DNA of 61,635 nt, from the NCBI RefSeq assembly GCF_001884105.1, contig NZ_MACI01000031.1, positions 1-61,635 of the forward strand, read 5' to 3'. Below are positions 16,482 to 24,292 of this stretch, piece by piece (the first letter of the stretch is position 1; every line of letters begins with the position of its first letter). This stretch comes from Bacillus luti (GTDB lineage: Bacteria > Bacillota > Bacilli > Bacillales > Bacillaceae_G). A program made the position numbers and the translations under genes. Below the pieces are notes generated by a model. It was not told the DNA's origin, searched no databases, and saw only the letters and a program-made list of their open reading frames with translations.

Positions 16482-18269
16482 TTATTCAATAATTCCAATT
16501 TCTAGAGCCTTTTGAACAGCTTCTTCTTTGTTACGGACTCCTAGCTTTGTATAAGCTGTGGAAGCATAATTTCTGACCGTACCATTCGATAAATATAATC
16601 TTGATGCTATGGTAGTGTATCGAAGTCCTTTTGCTACTAGTTGCAATATTTCAATCTCTCTAGCCGTTAACTCATAAGCGGTTGCTTTTGATTGTGGTGT
16701 CTCTTTTTGCTCATCAAACTTCTCGAATATTTTGTGAGACATTCCCTGATCAATCAGTGTCCCACCTTTGTGAATAAGTCGAATCGTATTAGCTAGCTCC
16801 AACGTTTCAATAGATTTAAGTAAAAAACCATCCGCACCGTTGCGAAGCGATTCCAACGCCTGTTCGGTATCCTGAAAAGTTGTAAAAATCAATACGCGGA
16901 TATGTGGCCATTGTTGCTTAATCTTTTTGGTTGCTTCGACTCCATCCATGTGCTGCATATCTAAATCCATAAGTATAACATGGGGTTGAAGGCGCCCACA
17001 CAAATCGATGGCTTGATTGCCATCCTCGGCCAAACCGACTACATTTAAATCTTCATATCTATTAAGTAGTGTCTTCAAACTTTCCCGAACAAATGGCTGG
17101 TCGTCTACAATTAACAAACGAATAAGTCCATCTTTTATTTCAGTTTGTCGCGGTATGGTACAGGTAACAAGCATTCCTTCATCTGGCTTTGTATATACAG
17201 ACAATTGACCTTGCAAATTCATTGCCCGCTCTTTCATCGCATTCATACCGAAGCCTTCCTGCCATTCTACATTTCCTTTTCCATTATCTTGAACTTCTAA
17301 TCTCGTATATTGTTGTTCAAACTGCAATGTAACTATAATTTCAGTCCCCTGACCATGACGTACGGCATTCGTAAGGGACTCTTGTAAGCAGCGAATGAAT
17401 GCGATCTTCGCTTGCCGAGACAATTCATATTCCTCTCCGTATGCCCGAAAACTTACGTTTACCTGAGCGTGCTCCTGAAATTCGGTTCCAAGATTTTGTA
17501 GAGATTGAATCAAGGAAGGCGATTGATACGGAGAATCCATTTGATGTAGGTAACCTCTCACGTCCTCGATGCTTTTACGTCCCATTTCAAGCAGAGAATC
17601 TAGCCTCTGTATACCCATTTCAGTAGCAAGTTCGGTACGCAACGTTTCCATTCCCATAATAATAGAAGTATAAGCGTGACCAACTGTATCATGAAGCTCG
17701 CTCGACAGCCTGTTCCGTTCTTCTGCCAGTGTAATGCGTTCAATCTGAGACATATATTGCTCAAGTAATGCGTTTTGTTTACGAATTGCTTCATTTTGCT
17801 TATGGTTGGCGATTAATAAATGAAAAGCGAAGCCCATTACATATGCGAATCCATAATAGGTGACCATAACCCAATAGCTATTACTTGGCGCAACCACATA
17901 AAAAATTCCAGTTGTTGTAAAAACTGTTGTTGGAGCTGTCCAATAATAGGACAAATGCTTACTATTTGCTGCAATAAGGAACACTGATATAAGAAAAATA
18001 TTGTAAGCCTCTGGAAATAAAGAGGTTAAATATATACATAGTCCACCATAAAGCAATATTTCTGTGAATAAATAATATTTATAATTGAAAAGTAAGGCTA
18101 CCCATGGAACAGAGAAGGCAATAATTTCCCAAAGAATAATAATCCAAAGTGGTAATGTTAAACCATCCTGAAAATTTAATGTAGCTAGGATGATAGACAC
18201 ACTAGTAAGTAGACGTATCCCTAACATAATCCAATCGTACCAAAACCAATACTTAACCATATCTAACAA
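16482..18269 (-). CDS. Fused NarL/DesK-type histidine kinase and LuxR-type response regulator, 595 aa
   Basis: One open frame encodes a complete two-component pathway. Residues 1-155 contain about five or six membrane helices. A HisKA_3 domain follows with the phospho-acceptor H193 in SSELHDTVGH, then an ATPase domain with N301 (SLTNAVRHG) and a GFGMNAMKER lid. A receiver domain starts at about 384 with D389-D390, phospho-acceptor D435 (ILMDLDMQHMDG) and K485. A LuxR/NarL helix-turn-helix lies at about 530-590 (LTAREIEILQLVAKG). These parts are normally separate proteins. The TTG start follows aggggg by eight bases. The neighbouring minus-strand gene is a putative sensor protein, probably its partner. 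Confidence 0.88.
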   Translation of the reverse strand: MLDMVKYWFWYDWIMLGIRLLTSVSIILATLNFQDGLTLPLWIIILWEIIAFSVPWVALLFNYKYYLFTEILLYGGLCIYLTSLFPEAYNIFLISVFLIAANSKHLSYYWTAPTTVFTTTGIFYVVAPSNSYWVMVTYYGFAYVMGFAFHLLIANHKQNEAIRKQNALLEQYMSQIERITLAEERNRLSSELHDTVGHAYTSIIMGMETLRTELATEMGIQRLDSLLEMGRKSIEDVRGYLHQMDSPYQSPSLIQSLQNLGTEFQEHAQVNVSFRAYGEEYELSRQAKIAFIRCLQESLTNAVRHGQGTEIIVTLQFEQQYTRLEVQDNGKGNVEWQEGFGMNAMKERAMNLQGQLSVYTKPDEGMLVTCTIPRQTEIKDGLIRLLIVDDQPFVRESLKTLLNRYEDLNVVGLAEDGNQAIDLCGRLQPHVILMDLDMQHMDGVEATKKIKQQWPHIRVLIFTTFQDTEQALESLRNGADGFLLKSIETLELANTIRLIHKGGTLIDQGMSHKIFEKFDEQKETPQSKATAYELTAREIEILQLVAKGLRYTTIASRLYLSNGTVRNYASTAYTKLGVRNKEEAVQKALEIGIIE

Positions 18270-18383
18270 GTCATTTACCCCCTAAGTAGCCTACCTTTTT
18301 ACTTCCTATATTATAATTTAATCTTTCATGCCTATTATACTTTTAAATTTAAAACTGCGATACTACTCACAGACTGCAAACTT

Positions 18384-18962
18384 CTATTGATTTAGTTGCC
18401 GAATCATACTACGTGTATAGCCCCCAATTTTCTTTGTCAAACCATCGACTATTCTAATACTTATGGCGGTAAATACTATACCCATAAACATTACAAAGAG
18501 TGACTTAGCAAAAGTATCTATTTGTATGAATATAATATTCATATCGATGTATCGATATAGTAGTGGTGCCAACAGGAACATAAGTGGCATTACATAAAAA
18601 ATGATTGCACTAATGAGACTGAAAATGCCAATCACAAATTTCTGCATTAACCAATAGATAGCAAACCAAGTGCGACGATCTGTAAGCACTAATTTCACCT
18701 GAGCCCAGTTCGATGTATCCATTGTTATACTTCTATCGTAAGAGTCGGTCGAAATATCTGTATAAATTTTCGTCTGTATGCGCTCGAATTGGATAAAGGG
18801 TGTGGTAGTCTGTAGTACGCGTATAACTAGTGGAATCCCAACTACTGTAAATGAAAGGGTGAAACTGAATAGCAGAGCTATTAGATAAAAACAAAAATAA
18901 AACAATCCTGTAACGAAAGTTAGCAATAAAAAATAACCATTCTGGATGAATCTTGATTTCAT
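18384..18962 (-). CDS. Putative sensor-domain membrane protein, about 192 aa
   Basis: The protein has four hydrophobic segments, in pairs at about 10-50 and 105-170, with a soluble middle (FERIQTKIYTD, then WAQVKLVLTDRRTW). This fits the putative Sensor domain family that commonly occurs beside, or fused to, NarL-type histidine kinases. It lies directly upstream of the fused kinase/regulator on the same strand with a gap of about 115 bases, so the two probably work together. The frame opens at ATG 18971, but that lies only two bases after ggag; ATG 18962, 11 bases after it, is the better start. Confidence 0.72.
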   Translation of the reverse strand: MKSRFIQNGYFLLLTFVTGLFYFCFYLIALLFSFTLSFTVVGIPLVIRVLQTTTPFIQFERIQTKIYTDISTDSYDRSITMDTSNWAQVKLVLTDRRTWFAIYWLMQKFVIGIFSLISAIIFYVMPLMFLLAPLLYRYIDMNIIFIQIDTFAKSLFVMFMGIVFTAISIRIVDGLTKKIGGYTRSMIRQLNQ

Positions 18963-19102
18963 AAAGTTCATCGCTCCTATCTATGTAATAACCGAATCAT
19001 ACTGCTTTTTTTGTCATTCTCACTAGTGTAAAAGTGTCATATGACAGTTTTAAAAGATGTTAAAAAGGGGAGAGCAGCCTACTTCTGGTTAAAAGAGATG
19101 CT

Positions 19103-19156
19103 TTTATCCCGCTTTAATGGGCAGTAAGACCCCCACTGATTAAAGTTTCACTTTAT
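19103..19156. repeat. bcr1-type repeat, internally deleted copy B (54 bp)
   Basis: The first 30 bases match the left end of copy D and the rest matches the right end, each bounded by TTTAT. The junction falls in ACCCCCAC, an 8-base string present at both deletion points of the full-length element, so about 104 bp were lost between microhomologies. Confidence 0.8.
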
Positions 19157-19165
19157 TAATCCTCC

Positions 19166-19211
19166 ACAAAACAATCCCGTTTTTGCATCTGCAAGAACGG
19201 GATTGTTTTGT
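19166..19211 (-). terminator. Terminator of the erythromycin-esterase-family gene
   Basis: The arms acaaaacaatcccgtt and aacgggattgttttgt are nearly perfect. The hairpin ends four bases before the stop codon of the minus-strand gene and can act on both strands. Confidence 0.85.
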
Positions 19212-19215
19212 ACTT

Positions 19216-20553
19216 TTATTTAATATGAGATGGACTTGTTTTTCGAATATGAAAAATAATATCAAATTGCTCAAGCAATGATTTATCAAAGTATGCCGAT
19301 TCGTTCGGGAAGATTTGTCCCCCTATACTTAGTAATGGTCTTTTTGCTTTAACCCATTTCTCCGCTTGTCCTTTAAGGTGACGGTTATCCAATAAAAACA
19401 TGTTATATGGTACTTTCCCGAGAGTATAATTAAAGCTATTTACATTTTGTGGAATTTCACGAGTTGTAATCTTACCTCCAGTGGAAGGATCATATTCGCT
19501 GTATAAGGTGAAATTTCCCTCCGTAGTTGTACTACCAATTGTGACATAATTATTGTCTAAACGTTCCTTCAAAAATTGCCCCGCAACATAAGGGTATAAT
19601 TTCTCATCGATAATTCCTTTAGCTATATGAATATTGTGTCCCCATACCATAGTTTTACCACCCAATGTCTCTTGTGCCCACATTGCATGATCGGCCAAGT
19701 ATTGTTCGTGTAGCTTTATCATACTTGGATAGTCGTTAGGGAGCAGCATTGTGGTAAATTTCTCTATTGCACTCGCCGTTGCTTTAACCCAGATGTACTC
19801 GGATGGAATTATTTCTGTGTTGGGTTGCTCATTCTTATCTTTTAGTAATCGGGCTACTCTCTCAGCGTTTGCTTTAAACTTCTCTTTCTTTTCAGGAGCA
19901 AGTTTCATATATTCCTGTATACTTCCAGTAAAAGACGACAATTCTTTATAATTTTCTTCTACTTCTGCCAGCAAATCTGGTCGATGCAGCCTTACATAAT
20001 CAATTACTTTATTAAAGCTACCTTGGTCCAACGCCTTTAAGTCGAGCCCAATAAATTGGATCTTTTTTTTATTGGATGGATCAGCATTATAATCTTTCAT
20101 CCACTCAATCATGGCTATAATTTCATCAGTAGGATATAACAATTTTAAAAATTCCCTAGGGTTTCCTTTTCCTGTTTGGATATATTCATTTAGCTTTAAG
20201 CCGTTTCCCCAATCTTCTTCCATTGTGAAATTTGTAAAACCCATCTCAGTAACCAAATATTTCACAAGTCGAAACTTCATAGTGAAAATTTCAGAGCTTC
20301 CATGAGTATTCTCTCCTAATCCTACATATTGTGCGTTCCCAATCATTTTCTTAAGTGGTCTTAGATCATCAAATGGTTTTGACGGTTCTATCGTTTTTAA
20401 TGGGATAGCCTGTGATTGTATTGATTTAACTATATTTTTTTGGACTGATTGATTTGAATTTTCGACTGCTACCGTTTGAGCGTTTCCTACTTCCACACAT
20501 CCTGTGACTAATAAAGCTGTACTAACCATTGTAATTATTCTTTTCTTATTCAT
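19216..20553 (-). CDS. Erythromycin esterase family lipoprotein, 445 aa
   Basis: The fold family includes EreA/EreB macrolide esterases and uncharacterised homologues. The active-site signature GLGENTHGSSEIF lies near residue 80, with the Glu and His used for catalysis, followed by EEDWGNG and, later, MVWGHNIHIAKG, which supplies another conserved His. Unlike the cytoplasmic resistance enzymes, this protein has an N-terminal lipobox (L15-V-T-G-C19) after a hydrophobic stretch, so it is probably anchored outside the membrane. The ATG at 20553 follows gaggtgg; the open frame extends 11 codons further without a site. B. cereus homologues differ in whether they hydrolyse erythromycin, so resistance should not be assumed. 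Confidence 0.85.
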   Translation of the reverse strand: MNKKRIITMVSTALLVTGCVEVGNAQTVAVENSNQSVQKNIVKSIQSQAIPLKTIEPSKPFDDLRPLKKMIGNAQYVGLGENTHGSSEIFTMKFRLVKYLVTEMGFTNFTMEEDWGNGLKLNEYIQTGKGNPREFLKLLYPTDEIIAMIEWMKDYNADPSNKKKIQFIGLDLKALDQGSFNKVIDYVRLHRPDLLAEVEENYKELSSFTGSIQEYMKLAPEKKEKFKANAERVARLLKDKNEQPNTEIIPSEYIWVKATASAIEKFTTMLLPNDYPSMIKLHEQYLADHAMWAQETLGGKTMVWGHNIHIAKGIIDEKLYPYVAGQFLKERLDNNYVTIGSTTTEGNFTLYSEYDPSTGGKITTREIPQNVNSFNYTLGKVPYNMFLLDNRHLKGQAEKWVKAKRPLLSIGGQIFPNESAYFDKSLLEQFDIIFHIRKTSPSHIK

Positions 20554-20893
20554 CTTTGCCACCTCAATTGAATTATTTTGATTCATGTACTTGCACGAAT
20601 CAATTGCCTTAATTCAATTGTTATGTATTCCATATCATATTTTCTAGTTACATATTGTCATAAGGTTAAATTGACACAAGTCATAGGTTAATCATTACAT
20701 TTTTGTACTATCGGCTATGACAACTTATAAATAATAATTACATTGATGAGTCGCAAGTAAGACTAGATTATGAATTTGGGAGGAGTTTTAAAGATGAATG
20801 ATCTGTCTGCCAAAATATTTTCATTCTAAGTTGTATCTGTGGAAATGACAAGAAGTGAATTCGATAAACAAGTGAAGTAAAGGGGAAGGGCGG
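20554..20893. other. Divergent promoter region with a short interrupted frame
   Basis: The region separates the esterase-family gene from the CPBP protease gene. On the minus strand, atgaca and tatgat, 16 bases apart near 20625-20655, could be the esterase promoter. On the plus strand a strong gggaggag site precedes the short frame described separately at 20794-20880. Confidence 0.4.
20794..20880 (+). pseudogene. Short frame with strong ribosome binding site and one in-frame stop
   Basis: ATG 20794 lies about 9 bases after gggaggag and encodes MNDLSAKIFSF, then TAA. The same frame continues after the stop for 16 codons (VVSVEMTRSEFDKQVK) to a second TAA at 20878-20880, 13 bases before the CPBP gene. 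It may be a leader peptide for the downstream gene or a small gene broken by a nonsense change. Confidence 0.3.
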
Positions 20894-21778
20894 ATGACAA
20901 TGATATTACATGTAAAATCGTTCCACAATAAAGATAAAATCCAACGTGCTAAAATAGGGCTTCAACTCTTTCTGAGTATCTTAATCATTACTTCTATCAT
21001 CCTAAATGTATTAGTAATAATTACTAAAAGTATGCCGCTTATTGTGGTATATATGTTTATCCCAGCATTTTCTTCTATTTTAACTCGCATAATACTGAAA
21101 GAAGGATTTAAAGATGTATCTTTTAGTCTCGGTAACTTAAAGATATGGAAGGGGATTGGTCTTGCTCTGTTAATACCTATGATAATATGTGGAATTACTT
21201 ATTCTATCGCTTGGTTGAGCGGAATTGCGAGGTTTCAGTATCCCGAAGGTGGGATGTTAGAACCAATCTACAATATACTTGGACTTCAGTATTTACCGGC
21301 ACCATTCAGTTTCATTTATCTAGTAGTATTGAGTGGCGTTTTAGGAAGCTTGCTTAACTTAATCCCAGTTATGGGAGAAGAAATGGGTTGGCGAGGTTAT
21401 ATGCTCACAAGGCTAGTCGATGCAGAGTTTTCACGGCCTATCCTTATTAGTGGATTGATTTGGGCAACGTGGCATGTTCCAATTGTTATTGCTGGTCTAT
21501 ATGTAGAGGGGTCATCTGTCCTACTTTCAGTACTTGGCATCTATTTTTGTATTGTACCATTCAGTTATATTACAGCTTATTTACGACTTACCACAGGTAG
21601 CGTTTGGCCTTCGGTTATCATCCATACCACTTGGAATGCCATTATTCAAGGACCTTTCGCACGTGCAAGTACAGGATATCAAACTGAGATTTGGATTGGA
21701 GAATCTGGCTTGATAACCGCTATTATTATCTTAATTACTGCAATAATTACGTCTCGAATAGTAAATCTTACTAAATAG
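20894..21778 (+). CDS. CPBP family intramembrane metalloprotease, 294 aa
   Basis: This is a membrane protein with about eight hydrophobic segments. The conserved CPBP/CAAX-protease motifs are present: E162-E163-M-G-W-R167, H194 in WHVP, and H244-x-x-x-N248 in HTTWN. These residues bind zinc and catalyse cleavage within the membrane. Bacterial members act in bacteriocin self-immunity, bacteriocin maturation or other protein processing. The ATG follows aagggcgg. No bacteriocin gene is visible next to it. The nearest neighbours are the esterase-family lipoprotein and the fused two-component protein, on the other strand. Confidence 0.88.
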   Translation: MTMILHVKSFHNKDKIQRAKIGLQLFLSILIITSIILNVLVIITKSMPLIVVYMFIPAFSSILTRIILKEGFKDVSFSLGNLKIWKGIGLALLIPMIICGITYSIAWLSGIARFQYPEGGMLEPIYNILGLQYLPAPFSFIYLVVLSGVLGSLLNLIPVMGEEMGWRGYMLTRLVDAEFSRPILISGLIWATWHVPIVIAGLYVEGSSVLLSVLGIYFCIVPFSYITAYLRLTTGSVWPSVIIHTTWNAIIQGPFARASTGYQTEIWIGESGLITAIIILITAIITSRIVNLTK

Positions 21779-22147
21779 CATACGGATGTGTTGTAAATTC
21801 AATTAGTGAAATATGACGAGGCGAAATAAGATGCCCCTAAAAATATTAGAAAAATATAGTTAAATCATGCATAAATATCATAATTAGTCACATGTTATAC
21901 GAAAAAACGGATTTGATGAGATTACTAGAAGAAGTTCAATAACTTCAATCGTAAAAAGATAAAAAAGGAGCGAAAATACGCTCTTTTTTTATTTACCGTA
22001 CTATTTTTAGGAGGTTAGTATGAATAAGGGGTGAATAAATAATGAATATCATTTTCAATTATAAAAATTCATTAAATATTTTTATGGAATATATGTGAAA
22101 TGTTGTATAGAATAAACAAGTATGCCAAAAAATACAGGAGGAAAGTT
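21779..22147. other. Intergenic region with terminator
   Basis: The region contains a 16-codon frame at 21891-21941 (MLYEKTDLMRLLEEVQ) with no clear start signal, probably a remnant, then a terminator at 21966-21990. The following AT-rich 150 bases lead to the next gene and probably hold its promoter. Confidence 0.4.
21966..21990 (+). terminator. Intrinsic terminator
   Basis: The stem gagcg/cgctc with an aaaata loop is followed by a run of seven T. It lies about 190 bases after the CPBP gene. Confidence 0.75.
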
Positions 22148-23215
22148 GTGAAGAAAAATAAGAGTGTAGTAAGTTTTTTAGGAGTGTGTATTATGCTGTT
22201 TTCTTTTTGTTTTCAAGGGAATGTACAGGCAGATGTAAATACTGTTCAGTCTGGAAAAATAAAAGCAGGAAACGTAACGGTATGGGAAGTTGGAAATGTA
22301 GCGAAAGTGTTAGCGGATGTAGAACGCTTAAACTTAAATACAGTAAATGTACCAATTCAAGTTGATATTCCGAATGTAACTTCTACTAATATGGTAATTA
22401 ATCAGGCGCAAAAGAAACAGGCTATTATTTTAATTCAAGAATTATTAAAGCGTAATATTCAAGTTATAGTGGAACCATTTCCATTCATTCAACAAGGAAA
22501 TGTAGGAGAGACGGAATGGAATCCAAGTAATATTAATGATTTCTTCTGGAATTGGAAAACGGTTGTACTGCAGGATATTTTTAATTCCATTACTAGTAAA
22601 TACAATGTGTATGGACTCAAGATTGCTTCTAATTTCGTGAATATGGAATATGCAGAAGGATACTGGAGCGATACGATTGATTTTGTTCGTAAGCAGTATA
22701 AAGGAAATGTTTTGTATCAAATGAATTGGTGGTTAACAGCAAGCTTTGATCCTTCATACGAAGCGAAGTTTGTTGAGAAAATAAACCGCCCGTATTTAAA
22801 GAAGGTAGACATTGTTAGTATCGATAGTTGGTTTGAAGTTTCAGGAAGTAGAAATCCGTCGTACGAAGAAGTGAAGCAAAGTTTATTTGCGACGACAGTA
22901 TATAATCGTGGACAAAATGTTGTGCAGCAATTGGAACAATTACATAAAGCAACTGGGAAGCCTGTTTACTTTGGTGGATTTAACGTTCCAGCGCGTGAAC
23001 TTGGCTTACAAAACCCGTGGAATCCAGACGTTTCAAATGTGTTTTCAAAAGATGTGCAATTAAATGGATGGCGTGCTTACCGAGATGTATTAGAACCGAA
23101 ACCATACTTTAAAGGTTTTTCTATTTGGTTTATTGGCTCTAATAATAGTACGCATGCGTATCAAATCCATAGTAAAGAAGCAGAGGCAGTTATTAACGGT
23201 TGGTACCGAAAATAA
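22148..23215 (+). CDS. Secreted TIM-barrel glycosidase-like protein, 355 aa
   Basis: The start is GTG at 22148, six to seven bases after aggagg. A signal peptide ends at about VQA, near residue 29. The mature protein reads as a TIM barrel: N-T-V-N-V-P-I-Q-V strand, LLKRNIQVIVEPFPF, YGLKIASNFVNMEY, LYQMNWW, VDIVSIDSWFE, PVYFGGFNVPARE and GFSIWFIG, each a strand followed by a helix, as in clan A glycoside hydrolases. Conserved acidic residues occur at strand ends (E in VEPF, E in NMEY, D in SIDSW, E in PARE). I cannot assign a GH family. Its substrate is probably a polysaccharide of the cell surface or environment. Confidence 0.6.
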   Translation: MKKNKSVVSFLGVCIMLFSFCFQGNVQADVNTVQSGKIKAGNVTVWEVGNVAKVLADVERLNLNTVNVPIQVDIPNVTSTNMVINQAQKKQAIILIQELLKRNIQVIVEPFPFIQQGNVGETEWNPSNINDFFWNWKTVVLQDIFNSITSKYNVYGLKIASNFVNMEYAEGYWSDTIDFVRKQYKGNVLYQMNWWLTASFDPSYEAKFVEKINRPYLKKVDIVSIDSWFEVSGSRNPSYEEVKQSLFATTVYNRGQNVVQQLEQLHKATGKPVYFGGFNVPARELGLQNPWNPDVSNVFSKDVQLNGWRAYRDVLEPKPYFKGFSIWFIGSNNSTHAYQIHSKEAEAVINGWYRK

Positions 23216-23304
23216 TTTTTATTAAATAGGTAAGTTTTGAATTTTGCCACATATATTTCTAGTGAAAGGCCTTTCACCATCTTATCACCTAGGGGGCAAT
23301 CATA

Positions 23305-23496
23305 ATGAAATTTTTGTCTTACCTTACAGTAATTTTGGTGATTCTTGGCGGTTTGAATTGGTTATTTGTAGCGTTAGATTACAATGTAGTTGAGAAATGG
23401 TTTGGTTCAATGCCGGCGCTTGTGGACACTATTTATTGGCTCTTTGGTCTTTCTGCTATTTATCAAATTTTTGATCGGTTCTTTACGAACAATTAG
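23305..23496 (+). CDS. DUF378 small membrane protein, 63 aa
   Basis: Two membrane helices (LTVILVILGGLNWLFVAL and an IYWLFGLSAIYQIF segment) are joined by a short loop with EKWFGS. The ILGGLNWLFVAL motif is the DUF378 signature. Function is unknown. The ATG follows agggggca, and a terminator lies 23 bases after the stop, so it is a single-gene unit. Confidence 0.88.
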   Translation: MKFLSYLTVILVILGGLNWLFVALDYNVVEKWFGSMPALVDTIYWLFGLSAIYQIFDRFFTNN

Positions 23497-23518
23497 CTAT
23501 TATTCTATTATTACTAGA

Positions 23519-23548
23519 GTGTTAAGTACGATTATGTACTTAACACTT
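23519..23548 (+). terminator. Terminator after the DUF378 gene
   Basis: A perfect 12-bp stem (agtgttaagtac / gtacttaacact) is followed by TTTTTTG. Confidence 0.9.
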
Positions 23549-23602
23549 TTTTGTGTATTTATAAAGTAAGCATCAAATATTTCCCACCTACAATTTGTAA
23601 AT

Positions 23603-23624
23603 AACCTATGGTGTAATCTCCGTA
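23603..23624 (+). promoter_or_regulatory. Weak ECF-type promoter candidate upstream of sigM
   Basis: AAC at 23603-23605 and CGTA at 23621-23624 are 15 bases apart, close to the AAC-16-CGT pattern read by SigM-type factors, and autoregulation is usual for sigM. The full -35 consensus TGAAAC is not present, so this is only a candidate. Confidence 0.25.
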
Positions 23625-23791
23625 CATACTACATATGGAGTTTTTTGGGGATTTATAGTTATAACATCTTATATTTTGTTTATAATTGTAAATAGTTATT
23701 CGAATATTATTTCTTTTTTTATAAATAAAAAGGAAAAATAATGCAACTTTTTAACGCGCTTATTCGTGTTATATATGAAAGGAGGAGGGGG

Positions 23792-24292
23792 ATGGAAATT
23801 GAAGAAATATATAAGGTTTATATAAACGATGTGTACCGGTATTTATTTTCCCTTTCTCGTAGCCATCATGTAGCGGAGGACTTGATGCAGGAGACTTTTT
23901 ATCGGGCGTATCTTTATCTAGAAGACTATGAAAACCAAAAGGTAAAATCATGGCTTTTTAAAGTGGCGTATCATACGTTTATTGATTTTGTTAGGAAAGA
24001 GAGAAAAGTGTCTTTTGTAGGAACGGAGGAATTAGAGACAATACAAGCAGTTGAATCTACAGAAGAGTATGTAGTCGCAAAAAATAGTTATGAAAAATTA
24101 ATTCAGATTATTCATACTTTACCTGTGGTAGAGGCACAAGCTGTTTTATTATGTGATGTACATCAATTAACGTATGAAGAGGGTGCTTCTGTATTAGATT
24201 TAAAGTTAAACACGTATAAAAGCCACATATTTCGTGGGAGAAAGAGATTACAACAATTGTTAAAGGAGGAAAAGAGTCAAAATGACAAATGA
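23792..24292 (+). CDS. sigM: ECF RNA polymerase sigma factor SigM, 166 aa
   Basis: Region 2 is clear: IYKVYINDVYRYLFSL, then AEDLMQETFYRAYLYL and WLFKVAYHTFIDFVRK, which closely resembles B. subtilis SigM. Region 4 follows with AQAVLLCDVHQLTYEE and a final helix-turn-helix (KLNTYKSHIFRGRKRLQQLL). SigM responds to cell-envelope stress. The ATG at 23792 directly follows the strong aggaggagggg; the frame extends upstream without a better site. The stop overlaps the start of the next gene, an anti-sigma factor, and a third overlapping small membrane gene gives the sigM-yhdL-yhdK layout known from B. subtilis. Confidence 0.83.
   Translation: MEIEEIYKVYINDVYRYLFSLSRSHHVAEDLMQETFYRAYLYLEDYENQKVKSWLFKVAYHTFIDFVRKERKVSFVGTEELETIQAVESTEEYVVAKNSYEKLIQIIHTLPVVEAQAVLLCDVHQLTYEEGASVLDLKLNTYKSHIFRGRKRLQQLLKEEKSQNDK

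Larger units (their letters stand above)
23497..23791. other. Intergenic region before sigM
   Basis: A terminator at 23519-23548 closes the DUF378 gene. The remaining AT-rich bases should hold the sigM promoters. One weak extracytoplasmic-sigma-like pair is noted separately. Confidence 0.5.
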
